Shown here: in pieces, positions 46,378 to 55,144 of the stretch
Layout of the letters: each line of letters starts with the position of its first letter
Position numbering within the stretch: position 1 is the first letter of the stretch
Assembly (NCBI RefSeq): GCF_014199205.1
Contig: NZ_JACIJD010000012.1
Location: forward strand, 62,001-126,000
Origin: Muricoccus pecuniae
GTDB lineage: Bacteria > Pseudomonadota > Alphaproteobacteria > Acetobacterales > Acetobacteraceae
Direction of reading: 5' to 3'
DNA: 64,000 bases
Program-made: the position numbers and the translations under genes
Notes under the pieces: generated by a model
Databases searched by the model: none
What the model saw: only the letters and a program-made list of their open reading frames with translations
What the model was told of the DNA's origin: nothing

Positions 46378-48021
46378 ATGCGCGACAAGGCCCTCGAACA
46401 CCTCCTTGCCCGGCGCGGTGCCGTCACCCGCATCGCCTCCGGCCTCGGCATCTCCACCGCCGCCGTCTCCCAGTGGCGCCGCGTCCCGCCGGAGAGGCTG
46501 GAGGAGGTGGCGCGCATCATGGAGGTGCCGCCGGAAACCCTCGCCCAGCCCGCCTCCCCCGATCCCAAGCCCGCAGGAGCGCCCCGTTTGGCCACCCGCA
46601 TCCCCATCCGGCGCCGCCGGCGCACGAAGCTGATCGCGACCCTCGGCCCGGCCAGCGCCTCGCCCGAGGTGATCGAGCGGCTGTTCCGTGCGGGGGCCGA
46701 CATCTTCCGGCTGAACTTCTCCCACGGCTCCCACGAGGACCACGCGGCCCGGATCGCGACCATCCGCGACATCGAGCGGCGCACGGGGCGGCCCATCGGC
46801 ATCCTGGCCGACGTGCAGGGGCCGAAGCTGCGCGTGGGCAAGTTCGCGGGCGGGCGGGTCCAGCTCCAGCAGGGCCAGCCCTTCCGCCTCGACCTCTCCC
46901 CCGTGCCGGGCGACGTGCGGCGCGTGCAGCTTCCCCATCCCGAGATCATCCACGCCGCCCGGATCGGCACCTCCCTCCTGCTGGACGACGGCAAGCTCCG
47001 CCTCGGCGTCACCCGCCAGCGGGACGACCACCTGGAGACCGAGGTGCTGGTCGGCGGCCCGCTCTCGGACCGCAAGGGGGTGAACGTGCCGGACGTGGCG
47101 CTCCCCATCCCGGCGCTGACGGTGAAGGACCGCGCCGACCTCGACTTCGCCCTCGCCCAGGGCGTCGAGTTCATCGGCCTCTCCTTCGTCCAGCGGCCGG
47201 AGGACGTGGCGGAGGCGAAGGAGATCGCCGCCGGGCGCGCCTGGATCATGGTGAAGATGGAGAAGCCCCAGGCCGTCGAGCAGATGGACGCCATCCTCGA
47301 CTTGGCCGATGCCGTGATGGTCGCGCGCGGCGACCTCGGCGTGGAGTGCCCGCCCGAGGAGGTGCCGCTGATCCAGAAGCGCATCATCCGCGCCGCCCGC
47401 ACCCGCGGCCTGCCCGTGGTGGTGGCGACCCAGATGCTCGAGAGCATGATCTCCGCCCCCACCCCGACGCGCGCCGAGGCGAGCGACGTGGCGACGGCGG
47501 TGTTCGACGGCGCGGACGCCGTGATGCTCTCGGCCGAGACCGCCGCCGGGCAGTACCCCTTCGAGGCGGTGAACATCATGGACCGCATCGTCGCCCGCAC
47601 CGAGCAGGACCCGGACTGGCGCGCCATCACCGACAACGCCCGGCCCGAGCCGCGCCACACCTCATCGGACGCCATCGCCGCCGCCGCGCGGCAGGTGGCC
47701 AGCACGATCGAGGCGGAGGCAATCGCCGCCTTCACCTCCACCGGCTCCACCGTGCTGCGCGTGGCCCGCGAGCGCCCGGCCGCGCCGATCATCGGCATGA
47801 CGGCCAGCGAGACGGTCGCGCGCCGCCTCGCCCTCGTCTGGGGCGTGCATTCCGTGCCGAGCAAGGAGCCGGCGAGCATGACCGACATGGTCGCCAAAGG
47901 CGTGCGGGCCGCGGTCACGGAGGGGTTCGCGACCTCGGGGGACGAGGTGGTGGTGGTCGCCGGCGTGCCCTTCGGGACCCCGGGCACGACCAACGCCCTC
48001 CGCGTCGCGCTGGTGGAATAG
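46378..48021 (+). CDS. pyk: Pyruvate kinase with N-terminal Cro/YdaS-like helix-turn-helix domain
   Basis: A single 547-residue frame. Residues 1-57 form a Cro/YdaS-like HTH (LEHLLARRGAVTRIASGLG, then ISTAAVSQWRRVPPERLEEV). A Pro/Ala linker leads to a normal pyruvate kinase from about residue 80: TKLIATLGPAS, RLNFSHGSHEDH (111-122), MVKMEKPQ with catalytic K293, MVARGDLGVE (314-323), VATQMLESM and the C-terminal allosteric domain. Pyruvate kinases usually start close to TKIIATLG, so the HTH is an addition. The ATG lacks a clear ribosome binding site. An in-frame TTG at 46588 with AGGAG eight bases upstream could give an ordinary enzyme. See findings. Confidence 0.9.
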   Translation: MRDKALEHLLARRGAVTRIASGLGISTAAVSQWRRVPPERLEEVARIMEVPPETLAQPASPDPKPAGAPRLATRIPIRRRRRTKLIATLGPASASPEVIERLFRAGADIFRLNFSHGSHEDHAARIATIRDIERRTGRPIGILADVQGPKLRVGKFAGGRVQLQQGQPFRLDLSPVPGDVRRVQLPHPEIIHAARIGTSLLLDDGKLRLGVTRQRDDHLETEVLVGGPLSDRKGVNVPDVALPIPALTVKDRADLDFALAQGVEFIGLSFVQRPEDVAEAKEIAAGRAWIMVKMEKPQAVEQMDAILDLADAVMVARGDLGVECPPEEVPLIQKRIIRAARTRGLPVVVATQMLESMISAPTPTRAEASDVATAVFDGADAVMLSAETAAGQYPFEAVNIMDRIVARTEQDPDWRAITDNARPEPRHTSSDAIAAAARQVASTIEAEAIAAFTSTGSTVLRVARERPAAPIIGMTASETVARRLALVWGVHSVPSKEPASMTDMVAKGVRAAVTEGFATSGDEVVVVAGVPFGTPGTTNALRVALVE

Positions 48022-48058
48022 CGCGGCCTATTCACGAAGCGCCGCAGGGCCCGTTCAA

Positions 48059-48126
48059 AAGGCGGGCCTCCGGCGCCCATTCACAAGGCGGGCCTCCGGC
48101 GGGCATTCACAAGGCGGGCCTCCGGC
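48059..48126. repeat. 26-bp tandem repeat, 2.6 copies
   Basis: Units at 48059-48084, 48085-48110 and 48111-48126 (partial) share AAGGCGGGCCTCCGGC, with CATTCAC at the unit ends; a decayed copy may precede them from 48031. Each unit contains GGGCC-TCC-GGC and can fold on itself. The array fills the gap between pyruvate kinase and the next gene and contains no protein-coding signal. Units abut with no unique spacers, so it is not a CRISPR. Confidence 0.8.
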
Positions 48127-48173
48127 CCGATGATGAGCCCGGTGCCGCAGGACGGCGCACCAAGAGGAAGACG

Positions 48174-48578
48174 ATGAAGCGTATCGCCCTGAAGCGTACT
48201 GCATGGGCCGCGCTGGCGGCGGCGGCCCTGGCCCTCTCGCCGGCCCCGGCGAAGGCCCAGCGGAACGGGCTCTACGACGTCCGCGGCCTGAACCCCGACG
48301 GATCCCCCTATACCGGCCAGATGATCGTCCAGCAGGTGGGCCTCGCCTCCTGGCGGGTGGCCTGGCAGATCGGGGAGAACCGGTTCGAGGGCTATGGCAT
48401 GTCCGCCGGCCCGGTCTTCTCCATCGGCTTCATCCTCGGCGAGCGGCCGGGGATCGCGATCTATCAGGTGGGGTCCGACGGCAGCATGACGGGGCAGTGG
48501 ACCCTCATCGGCAGCAGCGCCATCGGCACCGAGAATCTCGCCCCGATCGAGCCGCCCCCGGGATCGCGCCCGCGCTGA
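48174..48578 (+). CDS. Small secreted protein of unknown function
   Basis: A 134-residue exported protein with signal peptide (LKRTAWAALAAAALALSPAPAKAQ). The mature part reads as a small beta-rich domain: YDVRGLNPDGSPYTGQ, VGLASWRVAWQIGENRFEGYGM, FILGERPGIAIYQVGSDGSMTG. It resembles small uncharacterised proteins of acetic-acid type bacteria; no named domain recognised. AGAGGAAG precedes ATG 48174. Confidence 0.68.
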   Translation: MKRIALKRTAWAALAAAALALSPAPAKAQRNGLYDVRGLNPDGSPYTGQMIVQQVGLASWRVAWQIGENRFEGYGMSAGPVFSIGFILGERPGIAIYQVGSDGSMTGQWTLIGSSAIGTENLAPIEPPPGSRPR

Positions 48579-48598
48579 GGCGGCGGTGACGGGGCGCG

Positions 48599-49666
48599 CT
48601 AGCCCGCGCCCCTCTCCCGCGCCAGCAGCGCCGCCTTGCGCTCCAGCCCCCAGCGATAGCCCCTGAGCGTCCCGTCCCGCCCGATGACGCGGTGGCAAGG
48701 CACGGCCAGGGCCACGGAATTGCCCGCGCAGGCCCGCGCCACCGCCCTGGCACCGCGCGGCAGGCCGAGCCGCGCGGCCAGCCCGGCATAGTCCACCGAT
48801 TCGCCCGGGGGGATGGCCCGCAGCGCCTCCCAGACCCGCCGCTGGAAGGCGGTGCCGCGGAGATCGAGTGACAGGTCGAGCGCGGCGCGGGGCTCCTCGA
48901 TCCAGGCGATGACGGCGGCGACGGCGCGCCGCGCCGCCTCGTCCGCCTCCTCGATGCGCGCGCGGGGGAAGCGCGCGGCGAGGGATTGGCGCAGCGCCTC
49001 CTCCTCTCCGCCGAGCTCGATGGCGCAGACCCCGCGCGCCGTCATCGCCACCATCACCGGGCCCAGCGCGCCGTTGCCGAAGGCGGTGCGGATCACCTCC
49101 CCCTCCCCGCCCCGGCGGGCGCGGCCGGGGGTCATGCCCAGCAGGCCCGGGGCGTCCTCATAGACGCGGCTCTCGCTGCCGAAGCCTGCCCCCGCCACCG
49201 CATCCGCCACCCGCTCCCCTGCGGCGAGCGCCGCCGAGAGGCGGCTCGCGCGTCGCGCGGCGGCATAGGCGTGGGGGGTGACGCCGGTGACCTCCCGGAA
49301 CAGGCGGAGGAAGTGGTGCCGGGCATAGCCCGCGCGGGTCGCGAGTTCGGCGAGCGAGGGCATCGTCTCCGACGCATCGATCAGCGCGCAGGCCGCGCGC
49401 ACCGCCTCGGCCTGGATCGCCGCCCGCTCGCCGCCGGGATCGCAGCGGCGGCAGGGGCGGAAGCCCTCGGCCAGCGCCTCCGGCAGCCCACCGAAAAGGC
49501 GCAGGTTCCGGCGCAGGGGCGGCCGGGCGGGGCAGCCGAAGCGGCAGACGATTCCTTGGCTCGTCACGCCGTAGAAGCGGCCCGGAAGCGCCTCTCGCCG
49601 CAGCAGGGCCTGCCAGAGGCCGTCATCGTCCATGGGGCGGGGGGTGGTGTCGGTCGCGGTGCTCAT
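48599..49666 (-). CDS. ada: Ada: bifunctional DNA repair protein and transcriptional regulator
   Basis: A 355-residue Ada. The N-terminal zinc/methylphosphotriester domain has GIVCRFGCPARPPLRRN and PCRRCDP (four cysteines). An AraC-type HTH follows (SLAELATRAGYARHHFLRLFREVTG), then the O6-methylguanine methyltransferase domain with VALAVPCHRVIGRDG, whose cysteine is the acceptor. It repairs alkylated DNA and activates its own regulon when methylated. All domains look complete. ATG 49666 is preferred; an upstream in-frame start at 49702 is less likely. Confidence 0.93.
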   Translation of the reverse strand: MSTATDTTPRPMDDDGLWQALLRREALPGRFYGVTSQGIVCRFGCPARPPLRRNLRLFGGLPEALAEGFRPCRRCDPGGERAAIQAEAVRAACALIDASETMPSLAELATRAGYARHHFLRLFREVTGVTPHAYAAARRASRLSAALAAGERVADAVAGAGFGSESRVYEDAPGLLGMTPGRARRGGEGEVIRTAFGNGALGPVMVAMTARGVCAIELGGEEEALRQSLAARFPRARIEEADEAARRAVAAVIAWIEEPRAALDLSLDLRGTAFQRRVWEALRAIPPGESVDYAGLAARLGLPRGARAVARACAGNSVALAVPCHRVIGRDGTLRGYRWGLERKAALLARERGAG

Positions 49667-49724
49667 GCCGCCATCTCGCCGGAAGGGCGCGCGCCGGGCC
49701 ATCCGGGCGTTGCGCCCGAATGGA

Positions 49725-50357
49725 TCAGGTCTGGTCGCCCCGCGCCCGGCGCGTCAGCTCGCGCCGCCGCGCGGCACCGCCCGGCAGTTGCGGGTGGATC
49801 CGCAGCGCCGCCTCCACGCTCCGAAGCGCGCCCTCCGCATCCCCCGCTTCCTCCTGCAACTCGGAGAGGGCGAGCAGGGCGCCGAAATGCCGGGGCTCCA
49901 GCCGCAGCGCCTCGCGCAGGTCCGCCGCGGCGGCGCGGCGCTCCCCGACGGCGGCCTGGGCCTGGGCGCGCAGCACCCAGGATTCCGCGAAGTCGGGCTG
50001 GAGGGTGATGGCGGCGTCCAGGTCCTCCACGGCATCGCCGGGTTCGTTGGCCCCCATCGCGCGCAGCCCCTTGCGGAGCAGCAGCCCGACGGCGGGGGTG
50101 CCGCCCTCGGCCCAGAGTGCCTGGATGCGTGCCTGGAGCGGTGCCGCCGCCTCCTCGTCGGGCGCCGTGGCCAGGGCGTCAAGCAGCCGGTCCAGCTCCA
50201 CACGCCGGGCCTCGGCGGCGCCGGAGCGCGGCATCGGCATGGCCTGGGGCGGGATGGCCGGGCCGACGCCGCCCCCGCCTGGGACGGGCAGCACCTGCGC
50301 CCCTGCTCCGGTGGCGAGGAGAAGGGCCAGCCCGATGATCCCTGCGCGGAGACGCAT
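49725..50357 (-). CDS. Exported TPR protein
   Basis: A 210-residue protein with a signal peptide ([21 protein letters not shown]) and a Gly/Pro-rich stretch, then tetratricopeptide-like repeats covering about residues 90-190 ([55 protein letters not shown]). Probably a periplasmic scaffold protein; partner unknown. It follows glcF by eleven bases and likely shares its transcript. Confidence 0.75.
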   Translation of the reverse strand: MRLRAGIIGLALLLATGAGAQVLPVPGGGGVGPAIPPQAMPMPRSGAAEARRVELDRLLDALATAPDEEAAAPLQARIQALWAEGGTPAVGLLLRKGLRAMGANEPGDAVEDLDAAITLQPDFAESWVLRAQAQAAVGERRAAAADLREALRLEPRHFGALLALSELQEEAGDAEGALRSVEAALRIHPQLPGGAARRRELTRRARGDQT

Positions 50358-50368
50358 CCCGTCCCTCC

Positions 50369-51709
50369 CTACTCCGCCGCCAGCGCCTCCTGCCGGGCGC
50401 GGGCCGCCGTCACCGCCGAGGGTGCCGGCCCACCGGCCATCCAGTCCAGCAGCTCCACCGTATGCGCGACGGGCAGCCCGCCGCCACCGAGCTGGGTGAG
50501 GCAGCCGATATTGCCCGAAGCCACGATGTCCGCCCCCGTGCGATGGAGGAAGCCGAGCTTGCGCTCCCGCAGCTTCCCCGCGATCTCCGGCTGGAGAATG
50601 TTGTAGGTGCCCGCGCTGCCGCAGCAGAGATGGGCCTCGGCCGGCACGCGCACCTCGAAGCCCGCCTTCTCCAGCAGGGACTTCGGCACGCCGGTGATCT
50701 GTTGCCCGTGCTGGAGGGAGCAGGCGGCGTGATAGGCGACCGCGATCCCCGGCGCCTCCCGCGTCGGGGCGTAGCCGAAGGCCGAGAGCACCTCGGACAC
50801 GTCCTTCGCCAACTCGGCCACGCGGGCGGCGCGGTCCCGCAGCCCGGGCTCGGCCTCGCGGAACATGTGGCCGTAGTCCTTCACCGTCGTGCCGCAGCCC
50901 GAGGCATTGATGACGATCGCGTCCAGCCCCTCGCCCTCGGCTTCCCGCACCCAGGCATCGATGTTCGCGCGCGCCAGGGCGTGGGAGGATTCCTGCCGGC
51001 CCATGTGATGCGTCAGCGCGCCGCAGCAGCCCTGCTCCGCCGTCACCACCACCTCCACCCCCATGCGGGTGAGGAGGCGGATGGTCGCCTCGTTGATGGA
51101 GGGGGCGAGCACGGTCTGGGCGCAGCCCGTCAGCAGTGCCACGCGCCCGCGCCGCGTGCCCTCGGCCCGATAGACGCGCGCCCCGGAGGACTCGCTCGGC
51201 GGCGGCAGGGTGGAGGGGGCGAGGTCCAGCATCGCCCGCAGCCGCCTCATCGTCATCGACTTCCCGGCGAGCAGCCCCTTGAAGGGCCGGGCCGCCCGCG
51301 CCCCGAGCAGCGCCGCGCGGAAGAGCTTCGGGCGCGGCAGCACCACGGACAGGGTGGCGCGGATCAGCCGCTCCATCAGCGGGCGCTTGTAGGTGTCCTC
51401 GATATGCTGCCGCGCGTGGTCCACGAGGTGCATGTAGTGGACGCCGCTCGGGCAAGTGGTCATGCAGGAGAGGCAGGAAAGGCAGCGGTCGACGTGCTTC
51501 GCCTCGTGCTCCGAGGCGGCGCGGCCGGATTCCAGCATGTCCTTGATGAGGTAGATGCGGCCGCGCGGGCTATCCAGCTCGTCGCCCAGCAGCACGAAGG
51601 TCGGGCAGGTGGCGGTGCAGAAGCCGCAATGCACGCAGGTCCGGAGGATCTTGTTCGATTCCCGGATATCGGGATCCGCCAGCTGCGCCTCGGTGAACTC
51701 CGTCCTCAT
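50369..51709 (-). CDS. glcF: Glycolate oxidase iron-sulfur subunit GlcF
   Basis: A 446-residue GlcF: two [4Fe-4S] ferredoxin motifs ([27 protein letters not shown]) near the N-terminus, then two CCG domains ([26 protein letters not shown]). It passes electrons from glycolate oxidation by GlcD/GlcE to the quinone pool. glcD and glcE are not in the window; purA lies upstream, so the other subunits must be elsewhere. Confidence 0.94.
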   Translation of the reverse strand: MRTEFTEAQLADPDIRESNKILRTCVHCGFCTATCPTFVLLGDELDSPRGRIYLIKDMLESGRAASEHEAKHVDRCLSCLSCMTTCPSGVHYMHLVDHARQHIEDTYKRPLMERLIRATLSVVLPRPKLFRAALLGARAARPFKGLLAGKSMTMRRLRAMLDLAPSTLPPPSESSGARVYRAEGTRRGRVALLTGCAQTVLAPSINEATIRLLTRMGVEVVVTAEQGCCGALTHHMGRQESSHALARANIDAWVREAEGEGLDAIVINASGCGTTVKDYGHMFREAEPGLRDRAARVAELAKDVSEVLSAFGYAPTREAPGIAVAYHAACSLQHGQQITGVPKSLLEKAGFEVRVPAEAHLCCGSAGTYNILQPEIAGKLRERKLGFLHRTGADIVASGNIGCLTQLGGGGLPVAHTVELLDWMAGGPAPSAVTAARARQEALAAE

Positions 51710-51771
51710 CCGCTTCCCCCATTCGCCGCCCGGCCAGGGCGCGCGTGGCCCGGCAGGTCGGGGCCGGTTCC

Positions 51772-51801
51772 TTTATAGAACATGGTGCGGCGCAGGGCCA
51801 A
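51772..51801 (-). promoter_or_regulatory. Candidate promoter of glcF
   Basis: On the minus strand TTGGCC (51801-51796), an 18-base spacer and TATAAA (51777-51772), about 60 bases before glcF. The TATAAA stands out in a GC-rich gap. Confidence 0.45.
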
Positions 51802-51825
51802 AATCAGCGCGGGAAGGGCCGGAAA

Positions 51826-51848
51826 CCCCGTGCCGCGAGGGCACGGGG
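51826..51848 (-). terminator. Terminator of purA
   Basis: CCCCGTGCC and GGCACGGGG form a perfect 9-bp stem with a five-base loop, followed by TTTCC on the minus strand, 13 bases after the purA stop. It separates purA from the glcF promoter. Confidence 0.7.
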
Positions 51849-51860
51849 CCGGGTGGCGCC

Positions 51861-53150
<1,290 letters not shown>

Positions 53151-53154
53151 GAGA

Positions 53155-54378
53155 CTACTCCTTCATCCCGGGCGCGGTGTCCGCGCCCCTCACCGGCGCG
53201 TCGTCCGCACCTGTCGCCGGCGCGTCGGCCGCGCCCGCCAGTTCGAAAAGGGTGCCGCCGCGCAGCTCGTGCGTGCAGCCGAGGGCGCGCGCATCGTCGG
53301 CCGGCGAGAGGGCGGCGACCGTCACGCGCCCCGCGCGCCGCAGCGCCGCGGCCGCCTCCGGGTCGTGCCCGGCAGGCAGGAAGACGCGGGCCGGAGCGGC
53401 GGGAGGCGGCGCGGCCCGGAGCGCGGCATCGGGATAGAGGCTGAGGCCGGTCGCCGCCTCCTCCCCGCTCATGTACCGCCCGCCGCGCCCCAGCTCCCCC
53501 GTGCGGCCGGGGCCGTAGAGGGTGAAGGCGATGCCGGTGTGGTAGCGGAAGCCCCGGAACTCCACGGGGTCGAGCGTGATCCGCAGCGCGGGCAGGCGCC
53601 GGCGCAGGGCGGCCACCACCTCGGCGGCGTTGTCGGCGATGCGGCGGGGCCCCTCGGGCAGCGGCGCGGCGCGCAGGGCGGCCAGCGCGCCATCGGCCGG
53701 GCCCGCCGCGGCGAGCAGCCCCGTGAGGAAGATGGCGGGCGGCCCGACCTCGGCCGCTAGACGCGCCACCTCGGCGGCGTCCTTGCGGTCCAGCGCGCGG
53801 GCGAGCCGGCTGCGCGCGGGGCCCTCGAGCCCGGCCGCGTCCAGCAGGGCGGGCGCCATGGCGGGAAGGGTGATGTCGATCGCAAGGCCAGGGATGCCGA
53901 CCGCGCCCAGGGCCTCGACGCCCAGCGCCGCGACCTCCGCATCGGCCTCCGCGCTGTCCACCCCGATCAGCTCCACCCCGAGCTGCGGGAGCTGGCGGCC
54001 GGGCGCGATCTGCGTGCCGCGCACGCGCAGCACCTGCCCGGCATAGGAGAGGCGCAGGGGCCGCCTCACCTCGCGCAGCCGGGTAGCGGCGATGCGGGCG
54101 ACCTGCGGCGTGGTGTCGGCCCGCAGCCCCATCATGCGCTGGCTCACGGGGTCCATCAGCCGGAAGGTCTGGTCTGCCAGCGCGGCGCCGGAGCCGGTGA
54201 GCAGGCCTTCCTCGAACTCCAGCAGGGGCGGCTTCACCCGCTCGTAGCCGTGGGAGGCGAAGACGGCCATCATCGCCTCGACCAGCGCTGCCTCCCGGGC
54301 CGCATCGGGCGGCAGCAGGTCGGACAGGCCGGCGGGCAGCAGGGCCGGGTTGGCCGAATCGGTGAAATCGTCGGTCAT
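53155..54378 (-). CDS. hisZ: HisZ, regulatory subunit of ATP phosphoribosyltransferase
   Basis: A 407-residue HisRS-like protein without tRNA synthetase function. Class II aaRS-like blocks are [65 protein letters not shown] and GRGGRYMSG. With a short-form HisG elsewhere it starts histidine synthesis and binds histidine. The C-terminus ends in a short Ala/Asp-rich tail ([20 protein letters not shown]) not expected in the family. Upstream of purA in one unit, an arrangement seen in other alphaproteobacteria. Confidence 0.92.
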   Translation of the reverse strand: MTDDFTDSANPALLPAGLSDLLPPDAAREAALVEAMMAVFASHGYERVKPPLLEFEEGLLTGSGAALADQTFRLMDPVSQRMMGLRADTTPQVARIAATRLREVRRPLRLSYAGQVLRVRGTQIAPGRQLPQLGVELIGVDSAEADAEVAALGVEALGAVGIPGLAIDITLPAMAPALLDAAGLEGPARSRLARALDRKDAAEVARLAAEVGPPAIFLTGLLAAAGPADGALAALRAAPLPEGPRRIADNAAEVVAALRRRLPALRITLDPVEFRGFRYHTGIAFTLYGPGRTGELGRGGRYMSGEEAATGLSLYPDAALRAAPPPAAPARVFLPAGHDPEAAAALRRAGRVTVAALSPADDARALGCTHELRGGTLFELAGAADAPATGADDAPVRGADTAPGMKE

Positions 54379-54565
54379 GGGGACGCGAGAGGGGTCTCGA
54401 CGGTTCTGCGCGGGGGTGAATGGCAGCGCGGGCGGCCTGCCGCAAGCCCGCCCCGCTCGGACCAGCCGCCCTGCCCCGTCATGGCGGTCCGGCCGGAACG
54501 GCGGGGCCCGCGCAGCGTTCCCCGGGGGACCCCTGCGCCACACGCCCTTCCGGAAGGCCTCGCCG

Positions 54566-55078
54566 ATGCGTTCCACGCCTCTCCTGCTTCTCCTCTCGCT
54601 GGCCGCCTGCGCGGGCGAGGCGCTGAACGGCTATGTCCCCCTGGCGGATCCCCTGCGCGAGCCGGCGCGGGCGGCGCCCTTCGAGTACGGGCATCCGAAC
54701 GCCCTCGCCGGCCGCCCCGCCGAGGCCGCCCGCGCCGCCGCCGAGATCGAGGCCTTCGCCCAGGCCGCCGAGAGCGACCCGTTCTGGGCCTATGGGCGCA
54801 GCGCCGAGTTGCTGCCGCAGCTCCAGATCGCGCGGCGGGAGTTCCGCGAGGCACTCGGCGTGCCGCGCGGGGTTCCGCCTGAGGTGGCGAAGCGGTCCTT
54901 CGCCACGGCCTCCCTCGCCCTGCGCCGCTACGACACGGCCGCGGCCACCGCCGCCCTGGCGCCGGTCGGCGGGGCGGCGACCCTCGCCCGGCTCGGCGCC
55001 CTGCCCCGGCTGCCGCGGGTGGAGGAGGCGGCCCAGGCCGTCGCGAACGAGGCGAACAGGCCTGACCGGAGCAGGTAG
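54566..55078 (+). CDS. Small putative lipoprotein
   Basis: A 170-residue protein with a lipoprotein signal (LLLLLSLAACAGEAL, cysteine near residue 15). The mature region is Ala/Arg-rich and helical (EAARAAAEIEAFAQAAESD, RREFREALGVPRGVP, KRSFATASLALRRYD). No family recognised. ATG 54566 is picked for the signal peptide; the frame is open to 54350. It is divergent from hisZ and 66 bases before a TPR-glycosyltransferase gene. Confidence 0.65.
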   Translation: MRSTPLLLLLSLAACAGEALNGYVPLADPLREPARAAPFEYGHPNALAGRPAEAARAAAEIEAFAQAAESDPFWAYGRSAELLPQLQIARREFREALGVPRGVPPEVAKRSFATASLALRRYDTAAATAALAPVGGAATLARLGALPRLPRVEEAAQAVANEANRPDRSR

Positions 55079-55144
55079 GCCTTCACCGGCCCTTCACCTT
55101 TCGGCCGCACCATCCCCTCCTGCCAGAACGGCCGGAGGGATTCC

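Noticed and set aside
46378-46590. HTH segment as a separate small regulator gene frameshifted against pyruvate kinase
   Set aside because: The HTH and kinase are in the same frame with no stop between them, so a separate gene would need a lost stop codon. Kept as one gene with a possible internal start.
48059-48126. Possible CRISPR-like array
   Set aside because: Units are contiguous, with no spacers and no cas genes nearby; classed as a tandem repeat.
46473-48578. A 701-residue plus-strand frame overlapping pyruvate kinase and the secreted protein
   Set aside because: Its last 134 residues are the true secreted protein. The remainder is a shifted frame of pyruvate kinase with low-complexity composition.
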